A stretch of 64,000 nucleotides of DNA from Marinagarivorans cellulosilyticus (GTDB lineage: Bacteria > Pseudomonadota > Gammaproteobacteria > Pseudomonadales > Cellvibrionaceae): assembly GCF_021655555.1 (NCBI RefSeq), contig NZ_AP023086.1, positions 2,634,685 to 2,698,684 on the forward strand, given 5' to 3'. The position numbers and the translations under genes were made by a program. A model generated the notes under the pieces. It worked only from the letters and a program-made list of their open reading frames with translations, did no database searches and was not told the DNA's origin. How positions within the stretch are numbered: the stretch's first letter is position 1; each line of letters opens with the position of its first letter. Below are positions 16,534-25,813 of this stretch, piece after piece.

Positions 16534-17844
16534 ATGTTTTTTTCTGACTCAATTTTCAATATTAATGACATCACCTTAATTTTGGTGATTTTTGAAAGTA
16601 TCTCTTTTTCGGTATTGCTTTTAGCTGTGCGAGAAGGGCGGGTGTTAAGTTGCCGGCTATTGTCTCTGTTTTTATTGGCCACAGGCTGTGAAGCCTTGGA
16701 TACCTTAATGTATTGGTGCGCGCCTTTAAAAAATGGCTACTTAGCCGATTACGTGTATTTGTTTTTTGTTTTTAAAATTGCTGCTTTTTTACAGGGGCCA
16801 CTGCTGCTTTTTTATACGCGCTCTGTACTTTACGGTACTGTTGGGCCTGTTAAATCCGTTGCTCTGCATGCAATTCCTGCGCTTTTATTTCCTGTGTACT
16901 TTGCGGTAATGATGGCAGAGCTCGGCCACGATAAGGTCGTTGAGGGGGTTTTTCATTATGGCTTGCTCTTGGATAGCTGGGCTTTTAACTGGATTGTTTA
17001 CGGCCCTAGCGCACTGACTTTGGTGTATGCGTTGGCAAGTGTAAAAAGTATTCGTGTTTATGTAGAGGGCTTAAAAGACACTTATTCCAATGTCGATAAA
17101 ATTGATCGCAATTGGTTGAAGCTGCTTATTTATGGCTTTTTATTCACCTGGTGTTGGAATTTTGCCAATATCATTTTTGCGACTGTTGGCCTAACGTCTT
17201 TATCGGCTTTGTTTGGCTTAACGGGTAACTACTACGATTTAATTTTTGTAAAAGCACTCGCGTTCTACAATTTATTGTATTCGCGTATGGCTTTAGGGCG
17301 TACGCCCCCCAATAGTGTAGGCCGCGAGGAACTACAGCCTACCGAGCAGCCAATACAAGAAAGCCAGGCTTCTACTCCTGTAGAAAACAGTGCGCCCGTT
17401 ATCGCATCGCAGCTGCCGTTGGTACAGCCGGCTGCTTCGCTCGCACCTCGCCGCGTAGTTGAATTGCCTAGCGAGCCGACCGAAGTACATGGCGACGAAA
17501 CGCAAGAGGTGCCGTTAGTATTGGTCAACCGTTTAGTGGCACTGATGGAGCAAGAGCGTTTGTACTTAGAGCCAGAGCTTACGGTGGATCAACTCGCGCG
17601 TGCGGCGCGCATACCAGCCAGGCAAACATCTAATATTATTAACCGGCACTTTGGCGTTAACTTTTTTGAGTACGTCAATAACTACCGTATCGAGCATGCT
17701 AAAACACTGCTGGCCGACGGGCATGGCCACTCGATTATCGACATATCAGAGATGTCTGGTTTTAATAGTAAATCGGCATTCAATCGCTTTTTCAAAAAAA
17801 TCACCGGCAGTACGCCGTCAGAGTATCGAAAGTCGCTTCTATAG
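16534..17844 (+). CDS. Membrane-bound AraC-family regulator (7TM N-terminal domain)
   Basis: 436 residues. The first ~255 residues hold about seven hydrophobic segments (ITLILVIFESISFSVLLLAV, then repeated helices to LIFVKALAFYNLLYSRMAL). A Pro/Gln/Glu-rich linker (~260-335) leads to a C-terminal AraC double helix-turn-helix (~340-436) with LTVDQLARAARIPARQTSNII and GFNSKSAFNRFFKKITGSTPSEYRK. This architecture couples a membrane sensor directly to DNA binding. Lying 60 bp after the GH3 gene and before the FucP-type transporter, it probably regulates sugar use in response to an external signal; ligand unknown. Confidence 0.9.
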   Translation: MFFSDSIFNINDITLILVIFESISFSVLLLAVREGRVLSCRLLSLFLLATGCEALDTLMYWCAPLKNGYLADYVYLFFVFKIAAFLQGPLLLFYTRSVLYGTVGPVKSVALHAIPALLFPVYFAVMMAELGHDKVVEGVFHYGLLLDSWAFNWIVYGPSALTLVYALASVKSIRVYVEGLKDTYSNVDKIDRNWLKLLIYGFLFTWCWNFANIIFATVGLTSLSALFGLTGNYYDLIFVKALAFYNLLYSRMALGRTPPNSVGREELQPTEQPIQESQASTPVENSAPVIASQLPLVQPAASLAPRRVVELPSEPTEVHGDETQEVPLVLVNRLVALMEQERLYLEPELTVDQLARAARIPARQTSNIINRHFGVNFFEYVNNYRIEHAKTLLADGHGHSIIDISEMSGFNSKSAFNRFFKKITGSTPSEYRKSLL

Positions 17845-18103
17845 CGGGTAAAACCATGCGGCGGTACCCGTTGAAAGAGTAACAGGTATTGTTTTTTTGC
17901 TGTCAAATGGCGTTTAGTTGTTACCTAAGCCCATAACTTAGGGCAAAATGCGCCTCCATTTTTCGCCTATTTATTTGCACTGATTAATCGTCAATGCGGT
18001 AGTATGCGCATGATTTTAGAAATCGGCGGGTATCGCGATTTCCCGAGTAGGGTATTCCTGTTTTTAATTCACCTCGCACCGCGAGAACTATGTAGGAGGT
18101 CGT

Positions 18104-19372
18104 ATGGCTGTAACGCCTAGTGTCAATGAAAGCCCCGTCAACAGTGAGGGCTACGTGCCCGGTAAGAGTTATCTACTGCCACTGGTTTGGTTAACATCGC
18201 TATTCTTTATGTGGGGTTTTCTAACCTGCTTAAATGATATCTTGATTCCGCATTTAAAGGGTGTCTTTGATCTGAATTACACTCAGGCGATGCTGGTGCA
18301 ATTTTGCTTCTTTGGGGCTTATTTTATTGTCTCTATTCCTGCTGGCTCTTTGGTTAAACGCATTGGTTTTCAGCGTGGTATTGTGTTGGGTTTGGTCATT
18401 GCTGGTGTAGGGTGCTTAATGTTTTACCCCGCTGCCGGCATGCGTGTATACGGTTTATTTTTAGCGGCGCTGTTTGTATTGGCATCGGGCATTACTATTT
18501 TACAGGTGGCTGCTAACCCGTTTGTGACTGTTTTAGGATCGCCAGAAACAGCCTCTAGCCGCTTAACGTTAACGCAGGCTTTTAACTCGCTGGGTACCAC
18601 TATTGCGCCGGTATTTGGTGCTTTCCTTATTTTATCGTCAGCACCTGAAGGCGCGACTATTGCCGAAACCCAAGCCCATGAAGCGGCGTCGGTACAGGGG
18701 CCTTACATTATGCTGTTTGGCGCATTGATATTACTGGCGGTGATTTTTGCTTTTATCAAGCTGCCTAAAATTGTCTCTAGCCCTGATGTTAAAGGGCAAA
18801 CTAGCGGCTCTTCTGCTTGGGCATATCGGCACTTGGTATTAGGGGCTGTAGGTATTTTTGTATATGTGGGCGCAGAAGTATCGATTGGTAGCTTTATTGT
18901 TAACTTCTTGGGCGACCCAAACATTGTGGGTATGACCGAGCTCGCTGCAGGTGCAATGCTCACTTACTATTGGATGGGCGCTATGGTAGGCCGCTTTATT
19001 GGTGCTGCGGTAATGCGTTATTTACCGGCTGGCCGTGTATTGGCCTTTAACGCTGTTATGGCGTGTATTTTGGTGGCCATTGCAATGGTAACGTCAGGTA
19101 AGCTAGCGATGGTGGCTATTTTGGCGGTAGGTTTGTGTAACTCGATTATGTTCCCAACGATTTTTAGTTTGGCGCTTCGTGGTTTAGGTGAGCACACCAG
19201 CCAAGGTTCTGGCATTTTGTGTATGGCCATTGTTGGTGGCGCTATTGTGCCATTGGCGCAAGGCGCATTAGCCGATAGCCTTGGCCTGCAAATCGCCTTC
19301 TTCTTGCCCATTTTGTGCTACGGCTTTATTGCCTATTACGGTTTGCTTGGTTCTAAGCCTAAAACCGCTTAA
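18104..19372 (+). CDS. Sugar/H+ symporter of the FucP/GluP MFS family
   Basis: 422 residues with twelve predicted hydrophobic helices. The family signature is strong: FFMWGFLTCLNDILIPHLKGVF in the first helix, then VQFCFFGAYF, IPAG and LQVAANPFVTVLG, matching the glucose/galactose (GluP) and fucose (FucP) transporters of the inner membrane. It starts at an ATG with GGAGG seven bases upstream. Position after the GH3 enzyme and its regulator suggests uptake of glucose or a related monosaccharide liberated by the GH3. A hairpin follows at 19384-19405. Confidence 0.92.
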   Translation: MAVTPSVNESPVNSEGYVPGKSYLLPLVWLTSLFFMWGFLTCLNDILIPHLKGVFDLNYTQAMLVQFCFFGAYFIVSIPAGSLVKRIGFQRGIVLGLVIAGVGCLMFYPAAGMRVYGLFLAALFVLASGITILQVAANPFVTVLGSPETASSRLTLTQAFNSLGTTIAPVFGAFLILSSAPEGATIAETQAHEAASVQGPYIMLFGALILLAVIFAFIKLPKIVSSPDVKGQTSGSSAWAYRHLVLGAVGIFVYVGAEVSIGSFIVNFLGDPNIVGMTELAAGAMLTYYWMGAMVGRFIGAAVMRYLPAGRVLAFNAVMACILVAIAMVTSGKLAMVAILAVGLCNSIMFPTIFSLALRGLGEHTSQGSGILCMAIVGGAIVPLAQGALADSLGLQIAFFLPILCYGFIAYYGLLGSKPKTA

Positions 19373-19383
19373 GTGTTGTTATG

Positions 19384-19405
19384 GCGGCGCCTATTCTGGC
19401 GCCGC
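19384..19405 (+). terminator. GC-rich hairpin after the sugar symporter
   Basis: Perfect stem GCGGCGCC/GGCGCCGC with the loop tattct, 11 bp after the stop codon. The following T run is short (TGTTT), so termination efficiency is uncertain. Confidence 0.5.
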
Positions 19406-19516
19406 TGTTTGCGCGTTATGCGCGCCCTCAGTATTCACTTTATCCCCCCCTTTATTTTACCGCCTTATTAGGCGCAAAATGGCTGTGTTTATTGTGTAAC
19501 GCCAAAGGGGATTCTC

Positions 19517-20173
19517 ATGTCGAAAGCACCAATAAGTACTACCAAAATGCAAAGCCACTTTTTTGCTTACATCAGCAAGATTCGGTGGGTTATTCGCTGG
19601 GGCTTAAAGCGCAATGCCATTCCTGAAAATGTGATGGAGCATAGCTGGGAGGTAGCAACAATAGCGCATGCCTTGGCGGTATTAAGCAACAGCCGCTTTG
19701 GCGGCCAATATGACGCTAATTTGGTGGCGACAACGGCGCTATATCACGATGTGTCTGAAGTGATTACCGGCGATATGCCCACGCCCATTAAATATCATTC
19801 AAAGGGTATGCAAAAGGCGTTTAAAGAGGTCGAAATACAAGCTGAGCGTGAGTTAATTGCGCTATTGCCTGAAGACATGAAAGCCGCATTTACCCCGTTG
19901 GTTGTTTCGTCTGAAGTGCCTGCTGAGGTTAAGCGGCTAATTAAAGGCGCCGATACATTAGCGGCGTTTTTGAAATGCCAAGAAGAACTTAAAGCAGGTA
20001 ACAGTGAATTTTCCAAAGCTGCACAAGATATCGCCGCACGCTTAGCGGCTTTCAATATGCCAGAAGTTGATACGTTTCTGGGCCTTTTTGCGCCAAGCTA
20101 TAAACTGACGCTTGATGAGTTACTAAATGGCAGGGAAACAGTGCGCGCATTAAATCAGGCGAATGAAGGCTGA
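19517..20173 (+). CDS. yfbR: 5'-deoxynucleotidase, HD domain (YfbR)
   Basis: 218 residues, slightly longer than E. coli YfbR (199). HD-domain residues are present: ENVMEHSWEVATIAHAL gives the first metal His, LYHDVSEVITGDMPTPIKY the His-Asp pair and the family-specific GDMPTPIKY loop, and KGADTLAAFLKCQEE the distal Asp. The enzyme removes phosphate from 5'-deoxyribonucleoside monophosphates in the cytoplasm. It stands alone, convergent with the following gene. GGGG lies upstream of the ATG. Confidence 0.93.
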   Translation: MSKAPISTTKMQSHFFAYISKIRWVIRWGLKRNAIPENVMEHSWEVATIAHALAVLSNSRFGGQYDANLVATTALYHDVSEVITGDMPTPIKYHSKGMQKAFKEVEIQAERELIALLPEDMKAAFTPLVVSSEVPAEVKRLIKGADTLAAFLKCQEELKAGNSEFSKAAQDIAARLAAFNMPEVDTFLGLFAPSYKLTLDELLNGRETVRALNQANEG

Positions 20174-20183
20174 TTTAATGCGT

Positions 20184-20215
20184 TAAATTACCCGCCCGAT
20201 GCGGTAATTATTTTA
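20184..20215. terminator. Bidirectional terminator-like hairpin between yfbR and the 20208 gene
   Basis: Stem AAATTACC/GGTAATT around cgcccgatgc, flanked by A- and T-rich sequence on both sides, in the short gap between two convergent genes. It overlaps the last codons of the minus-strand gene. Confidence 0.45.
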
Positions 20216-20660
20216 AACGGACTGTCACTAAATGGCCCTTTGTTAAGGCCGCGACAGTATTTACTTCGCCTAATACATTAACCGATGAATCTAAAGAGAC
20301 GGTCACCACCTTACGTGTTTTTTTGTCTTTAATTTTGGCGGTGGAATCATCGTGGTTTATCGCGATAATTTCTCCGCTGATGGTGGGTTCTTGAGGTGGC
20401 TTAACGGTGGATATTTTTACTGTGTGGCCGGTGCGCAAGTCACTAATTCCTGCCGCTGCTCCCTCAATAATTACGCGGCTTTGTGGGTTTAGCGCAAAGC
20501 TTTTTTGCTGCCCGCCTCTCGCTTCAACATTAATAATGTTATTAAGTGTATCTACGCTGGTAATAACGCCTTTTGTTGATGGCGCAGCCAAAGTTGATGC
20601 GCTAAAAAGTAAAGCTGCAGAAAAAGTCGCGGCGACATAAAAAGTTTTTTGTAAAAGCAT
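20208..20660 (-). CDS. Small secreted protein of unknown function (beta-strand rich)
   Basis: 150 residues with a Sec signal peptide ending near STLAA-AP (about residue 26). The mature part contains two similar beta-rich units: GVITSVDTLNNIINVEARGG and EIIAINHDDSTAKIKDKKTRKVVTVSL. The pattern of GxI-x-DxxxxxxxV strands resembles DUF5666-like or OB-type periplasmic proteins, but I do not recognise a specific family with certainty. It is convergent with yfbR and shares a hairpin terminator. Confidence 0.75.
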   Translation of the reverse strand: MLLQKTFYVAATFSAALLFSASTLAAPSTKGVITSVDTLNNIINVEARGGQQKSFALNPQSRVIIEGAAAGISDLRTGHTVKISTVKPPQEPTISGEIIAINHDDSTAKIKDKKTRKVVTVSLDSSVNVLGEVNTVAALTKGHLVTVRLK

Positions 20661-21105
20661 GGTTAAATCTCAGTAGTTTATGATGTGTTCGTTTTGTGTG
20701 ATTATTGTGCACGCCTGGCGTTACCTTTGGTGACACTTAAATAGACTTAATAATGCTGTGTTTCGGAGCGGTGCTTTTTTTTGGTTATTAAAACTATTAA
20801 CAGCGACAAGATATTGTCATTGTAAAAAAGCACTGCGTTTGTGAGCTTTTACCGTCAATAATTTATTGCAGTTTGTACTCCGGTGATGAAAGTTCAACAG
20901 TGGAATACCAGAGTGAAATTAAGGAAAGTTGGCTTTGGGGGCTAAATTTGGAGGCTTAAAGAGTAAGTCGCTAGCGTTGCAAAAAAGGGTGCGTTTTGCA
21001 GCGCCCGGTAATTTGTACCTTTGACGGGATATTGGTTGCATTAAAGGCGTGCTTATAGGCAGGCTTTTCCTATACTTAGCTAAATAACTAACATTAGGTT
21101 TGCGT
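20661..21105. other. Divergent intergenic region, nothing specific seen
   Basis: About 445 bp between the small secreted protein and the propeller-GGDEF gene. Promoters for both are expected here. An antisense frame at 20919-21281 overlaps the signal-peptide region of the downstream gene and has no protein-like features. Confidence 0.45.
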
Positions 21106-24100
21106 GTGCTTTCTTCGTTGACATGGTTGGTTACGGGGATCGTCATTTTATGGCCGGCCCGTGCCATTGCTTTTAGGCTAATAACTGTTACCTGCCTAGC
21201 TTTAATAGGTGCGCCGGCAATTGCTGAAAGTGCGCCTGTTGATTCTGCTGTTGCTGAGCAAAGCCGCAAAACGCAGCGCAAACCGCTAAATATGGACCTG
21301 CATTTTTACGAAGACCCAGCACTGGGTACCCTAGGGCAAGTGCTTGCTATGGCGCAAGATAGGCAGGGGTTTATGTGGTTTGGTGGTAAAAATGGTTTAG
21401 CTCGATTAGATGGCTACAGCATTCAGTTGTTTCAACACAGCAATCTTGATCAAACAAGCATTTCTACCAATACCGTGAATGACTTGGCGGTTGATAACAA
21501 TGGTGACCTTTGGGTGGCAACCTACTGGGGGTTAAATCGTTTTGATCCCGCCCTTGAACGCTTTGAGCGCTTTATGTTTGATCCCGAAGACCCTCGCGGC
21601 CTGAGCCACAATAGCGTATTGAATTTAAAATATACCGAAGCAGGGGAGCTTTGGGTTGGTACTGAAGGTGGTGGTCTTTTACGGTTTAACCCTGCCGGCA
21701 ATGACTTTGATCGCTTTGTTTATGATATCAACGATGAGTTTAGCCTGAGCGGTAATATTATATCTTCGATTGAAGAGGGGCCTGATGGGCTTTTATGGGT
21801 GGGTATAAAGGACGGGGGTATTGATATTCTTAACCCTAAAACTCGACAAGTAGTGAGGCGCTTACGGCATGCGGATAACGACCCACAAAGTTTAAGCCAG
21901 AATCATGCAACGTCGATTGCAAGAGCGCCGAGCGGAGATATGTGGGTTGGAACCTATTATGGTTTGAACCGCTATTTAGGTGACGGTAAGTTCGATAGTT
22001 TTTTTGCCGATTACAATAACCCTAATGCTTTAGGCTCCTCCAATGTTAACCGGATCTTGGCGTCTGCTGAGAACATATGGATTGGTACTGGCGATAAAGG
22101 CTTGATGTTATATCAGCCCGACACTAATGACTTTGATCAATACTTTTCTGGGAGTGATGCCAAAAGCACAAGTTTGTCAGCTTTGTTTTACGATGCCAGC
22201 GGTGGCTTATGGATTGCGTTTAGCCCCGCAGGGGTGGCGCGTGCCGATCGCTACTCGGCAGCTTTTCAAATTTACCAGCACGAGCCGGCCAACCCAAATA
22301 GCTTAAGCTATACCGATGTATTGTCATTGGCTGAAGATGAAGAGCGCAATCTTTGGGTGGGCACACGTAAATGCCTTAATTATTTGGATTTTAGTCTCGA
22401 TAAGATTACCCGCTATATGCATGATGATGAAGACCCGTCATCTTTGCCCTCATCGATGGTAAGTGCGGTGGCTTTAGATAAAGATAAGTCAGTTTGGGTA
22501 GGTACCGCGTGGGGGGGAGTTGGGCGTTTAGATCCGGTTACGCAAAAGTTTCGACGCTATATGCCTGAAAATGACAACCCGAATAGTCTTGTTAATCGCG
22601 AGGCTTGGTCGCTTTCAATTGATAGTTTAGATCGCTTATGGGTAGGCTCCAACATGGGGGGGCTGCATCGCTACCGCCCTCAGAGTGATGATTTTGTGCG
22701 GTATCATTTTCGAGAACCTGGCAAGTCAACATCCGGTCGGGCTTTGGATATAGAAGAGGATGACAGAGGTGCATTTTGGCTGTCGACTGATGATGGCCTT
22801 TTTCGTTTGGCCAGAGAGCATCAAAACCTCGGTAGCGATTCTGCCAATAATCAAGCGCCAACAGAGTCTTACTTCGAGTACTTTGCACAGCTTGGTGATC
22901 ATGTTATCAAGCCGAGTATTCCGGTTATTCGCGATACATTCCAAGATTCACACGGGAATATCTGGCTTGGAACAGAAGGTGGGGGAGTGAACGTTTGGTA
23001 TCGTGCAGAAAATACTTTCCATGTGTATGGGATGCAAGAGGGGTTGGCGCACGATTCGGTATCGTCCATTGTTGAAGATGATGATGGCTTTATTTGGATG
23101 AGTACAGGTGGCGGTATTTCTCGTTTCGACCCTATAACCAAAAACTTTAAAACCTTTACTAAAGAAAATGGTTTAAAAAGTAATATTTTCAACCATCCCG
23201 CCGGATTAAAAACAGCAGCTGGACAGATCGCCTTTGGTGGTGTTGGTGGGCTGACTATCGTCGATCCAACATTGATATTTACCAATCATTATCAAGCACC
23301 GTTGAGGATGACGGCATTTTATCTATTTAATTTACCTGTGAAGGTGGATAATCCGTTTTACTCTAACACCAATGCCGGCGAAGCTAAATTTTTAGAAAAA
23401 TCGTTGGCTTATAGTGAAAGCCCCACTTCCGATTTCACCTTAGCGCAATCCATTAGTTATACCGAAGAGATTACTTTACGCCATGATCAATCGGTATTTA
23501 CGTTTGAATTTTCGCTCCTAAATTTCGATATAACAGAGAAAAATCATTACGCTTATAAATTGGAAGGCTTTGACGAACACTGGACTTATGCAAAGACTAA
23601 CCGTGCTGCAACCTACACCAACCTTGATTCGGGGGAGTATACCTTTCGTGTCCGTGCGAGTAACAATGAAGGTATTTGGATGGATCAAGAGCTCAGTGTG
23701 GCTTTATTCATATTGCCTCCTTGGTGGCAAACTTGGTGGGCCTACCTTATCTACTGTATGGCATTTATGTCGTTTTTTTTGGGGATTATCTATTCTCAGT
23801 ATGCTAGGCGGCAGTTTGTTGAAGCCCAGAATAAATTGTTAGAAGATAAAATTATAGAGCGCACTAAAGAGCTTAAGGCGAAAAACCAAGAGTTAGAGGT
23901 TGCCTATAAGAATATGGAGGATGCCAGTTATTCCGATCAGCTAACAGGGTTGCGTAATCGACGTTATTTTTACGACGCTATAGCGATCGATGTAGCAAAA
24001 GTGGCGCGTAACTATTATGGTTTTGATGACTCGCAAGAAGCGGCTTTGGCTGCGGATAGTTTAATTTTTTATCTTGTTGATATTGATCATTTTAAAAGCG

Positions 24101-24603
24101 TGAATGATCGCTATGGTCACGCACATGGCGATAGCGTTCTAAAGAAAATAGCTGAAGTTTTAAGTGATACTTGCCGTGATTCCGATATGGTGATTCGTTG
24201 GGGTGGTGAAGAGTTTTTAATTGTGTGCCGCTATGTTTCGCGAAAATCTGCCGATGTCATGGCAGAACGGCTGCGTAAAGCTATCGATAATATCTCCTTC
24301 GAGTTAGATGATGAATTGGTCATTCAGCGCAGCTGCTCCATTGGTTATGCCTGCTACCCCTTTGATGCTTATGACGTTAAGGCTGTTACGATGGAACAAA
24401 CAATTGATATTGCCGACTGGTGTTTGTACAAAGTGAAAAATAGCGGCCGTAATGGCTGGGCAGGGTTAATGCTCAATCAACCATTGCATGCTGATGCCAC
24501 CGATTTTATGCAGCGCCTTGATGAGTTTATCGATAATAATAAAGTCACCTTAATCAGTAACCGTATAGCCAGTAGCGACTCGCCGCTACACTTACGCCAT
24601 TAG
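21106..24603 (+). CDS. Two-component-regulator propeller protein with GGDEF (diguanylate cyclase) output
   Basis: About 1165 residues from a GTG at 21106, chosen because AGG lies 7 bases upstream; a TTG six bases earlier is too close to it. The signal peptide is followed by ~14 reg_prop beta-propeller repeats (LWVGTxGGG, NSLSYTDVLSLAEDEERNLWVGT patterns). A Y_Y_Y domain lies at ~795-870 (YAYKLEGFDEHW, SGEYTFRVRA), a membrane helix at ~877-900, a coiled coil, and a C-terminal GGDEF domain whose active site is GGEEF (~1033). An RxxD inhibitory site (RDSD) lies five residues before it. It should therefore be an active, feedback-inhibited cyclase producing c-di-GMP in response to a periplasmic ligand, perhaps a polysaccharide as for Bacteroides relatives. 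Confidence 0.92.
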   Translation: MLSSLTWLVTGIVILWPARAIAFRLITVTCLALIGAPAIAESAPVDSAVAEQSRKTQRKPLNMDLHFYEDPALGTLGQVLAMAQDRQGFMWFGGKNGLARLDGYSIQLFQHSNLDQTSISTNTVNDLAVDNNGDLWVATYWGLNRFDPALERFERFMFDPEDPRGLSHNSVLNLKYTEAGELWVGTEGGGLLRFNPAGNDFDRFVYDINDEFSLSGNIISSIEEGPDGLLWVGIKDGGIDILNPKTRQVVRRLRHADNDPQSLSQNHATSIARAPSGDMWVGTYYGLNRYLGDGKFDSFFADYNNPNALGSSNVNRILASAENIWIGTGDKGLMLYQPDTNDFDQYFSGSDAKSTSLSALFYDASGGLWIAFSPAGVARADRYSAAFQIYQHEPANPNSLSYTDVLSLAEDEERNLWVGTRKCLNYLDFSLDKITRYMHDDEDPSSLPSSMVSAVALDKDKSVWVGTAWGGVGRLDPVTQKFRRYMPENDNPNSLVNREAWSLSIDSLDRLWVGSNMGGLHRYRPQSDDFVRYHFREPGKSTSGRALDIEEDDRGAFWLSTDDGLFRLAREHQNLGSDSANNQAPTESYFEYFAQLGDHVIKPSIPVIRDTFQDSHGNIWLGTEGGGVNVWYRAENTFHVYGMQEGLAHDSVSSIVEDDDGFIWMSTGGGISRFDPITKNFKTFTKENGLKSNIFNHPAGLKTAAGQIAFGGVGGLTIVDPTLIFTNHYQAPLRMTAFYLFNLPVKVDNPFYSNTNAGEAKFLEKSLAYSESPTSDFTLAQSISYTEEITLRHDQSVFTFEFSLLNFDITEKNHYAYKLEGFDEHWTYAKTNRAATYTNLDSGEYTFRVRASNNEGIWMDQELSVALFILPPWWQTWWAYLIYCMAFMSFFLGIIYSQYARRQFVEAQNKLLEDKIIERTKELKAKNQELEVAYKNMEDASYSDQLTGLRNRRYFYDAIAIDVAKVARNYYGFDDSQEAALAADSLIFYLVDIDHFKSVNDRYGHAHGDSVLKKIAEVLSDTCRDSDMVIRWGGEEFLIVCRYVSRKSADVMAERLRKAIDNISFELDDELVIQRSCSIGYACYPFDAYDVKAVTMEQTIDIADWCLYKVKNSGRNGWAGLMLNQPLHADATDFMQRLDEFIDNNKVTLISNRIASSDSPLHLRH

Positions 24604-24681
24604 CCCAGTATTTTCGGTGATTAGTGATCCTTGATATTGGTCTTTTCTCTGATTACATCGATTAACTTAAGTTTAACCTAG

Positions 24682-24739
24682 AAACCGCAGTTGAGAGTCA
24701 AAAAGATGCGTAGACTTTGATGGTTCAACTGCGGTTTTT
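24682..24739 (+). terminator. Rho-independent-like terminator after the GGDEF gene
   Basis: Stem AAACCGCAGTTGA (24682-24694) with TCAACTGCGGTTT (24725-24737), followed by a T run. The loop is long (30 bases) and contains a secondary AGTC/GACT pairing. It also lies just ahead of the next gene, so an attenuator role is possible. Confidence 0.6.
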
Positions 24740-24765
24740 AGGTTTAAATTACGGGGAAATTATGT

Positions 24766-25401
24766 ATGTTTACCCTGTTTATTTTAAATATCGTACGCAT
24801 GAATAGCATCTATAGGAATAGCAGTATGTGGGAAGAAATAACTTCAAGGGTTCAGAGGGAGAAGCAGTTTTGGCACGAAATTACAGAAAGCGGTAAACGA
24901 TATGAGGGCGCTGAATCTCGATTTAAGGACCTACGAGCAGAAAATACTGTGTATTTATATCAATGCGTAGAGGCCACTGGGTGGCCTTGTATTTCTAAAT
25001 TCGGTACTGAAATCAATGAGGCTGCCTATCTTGTCGCACGTGCGTCCATTCAGCACCCCCAAAAAATGAAGTATTTCTTAGCTAAATTATCTGCATCAGT
25101 GGATAAACAAGAATCAAACCCAGCTAACCTTGCAGCGTTTGCGGATTGTGTTAAATACTATGAAGGAAAGCCACAAATATGCGGCCTGTTTCTCGAGTGG
25201 GCGCTCAGTGGTGAATTGTATGCGAATGTTGTCTGTGTTGATCAAGCAAATATTAAAAGAAAGGAACTTGGGTTTCCTTCTATTCAAGAAGCCGTGCAAG
25301 CGCACCTAAAAGAGCTACAGTCAAACCCCGGTGGGAAACCCAAAGATATCGCAGCGCATAATAAAATGCATCGCGAGTGGGCAAAAGCTGCTGGGTGGTA
25401 A
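24766..25401 (+). CDS. DUF6624-like protein
   Basis: 211 residues, no signal peptide or membrane segment apart from a short hydrophobic start. The core (~60-150) follows the DUF6624 pattern: ENTVYLYQCVEATGWPCISKFGTEINEAAYLVAR, then HP-x-xMKYFL, and NLAAFADCVKYYEGKPQICG near the end. The molecular function of that family is unknown. The C-terminus is rich in Lys and ends in REWAKAAGW. A GGGGA site precedes the chosen ATG, while the internal ATG at 24799 is an alternative start. It is isolated, with a palindromic repeat element immediately downstream. Confidence 0.7.
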   Translation: MFTLFILNIVRMNSIYRNSSMWEEITSRVQREKQFWHEITESGKRYEGAESRFKDLRAENTVYLYQCVEATGWPCISKFGTEINEAAYLVARASIQHPQKMKYFLAKLSASVDKQESNPANLAAFADCVKYYEGKPQICGLFLEWALSGELYANVVCVDQANIKRKELGFPSIQEAVQAHLKELQSNPGGKPKDIAAHNKMHREWAKAAGW

Positions 25402-25434
25402 TGTGGTTTAAGTTTGGGGTAGGGGGGGGCTTCT

Positions 25435-25575
25435 CAATGCCATTAACTTAAGGCAAGTGAAGCGTAGGCGGTGATTTTTCAGGACCCTCACGCGCCGGGA
25501 GCGCTGCGGAGCGCCCATGGATTGGCTTGAGCGAGTCCTGAAAAATTGTCGGCTGCCGCTAAGTTAATGACATTG
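25435..25575. repeat. Nested palindromic repeat, copy A (141 bp)
   Basis: Outer inverted repeat CAATGCCATTAACTTA / TAAGTTAATGACATTG (one mismatch). Inner inverted repeat ATTTTTCAGGAC / GTCCTGAAAAAT (25474-25485, 25535-25546). The enclosed core at 25488-25533 (TCACGCGCCGGGAGCGC ... CCCATGGAT..GGCTTGAGCG) is shared, in reverse orientation, with 48825-48870, where the surrounding arms are different. No coding capacity. Confidence 0.7.
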
Positions 25576-25768
25576 GGTAGCTTCTAGGTTATGCGGCGAT
25601 TGGTCAAAAAACGAAATAGGAATCTTTAAAATTAGGTCTTGTAAGAAGGGTTAAAACTGCCAATATCGCCGTGAAGGATTTCCTAAATTTTTATTTAATA
25701 GAAAAAGGCGAGTTCTCCAATCGTGCAGGGAGCTTGCCTTCTTTTATTTGGGTATATTGGCTTTACCT

Positions 25769-25803
25769 AACCCTGCCGGCAATACAAAAGTACCGGCAGG
25801 GTT
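25769..25803. terminator. Terminator-like hairpin AACCCTGCCGG/CCGGCAGGGTT
   Basis: 11-bp perfect stem with a 13-base loop, ending in TTTT on the plus strand. It lies directly downstream (minus strand) of the lipoprotein-tail remnant at 25814-25877 and may be that lost gene's original terminator. Confidence 0.55.
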
Positions 25804-25813
25804 TTAGCTGTTA

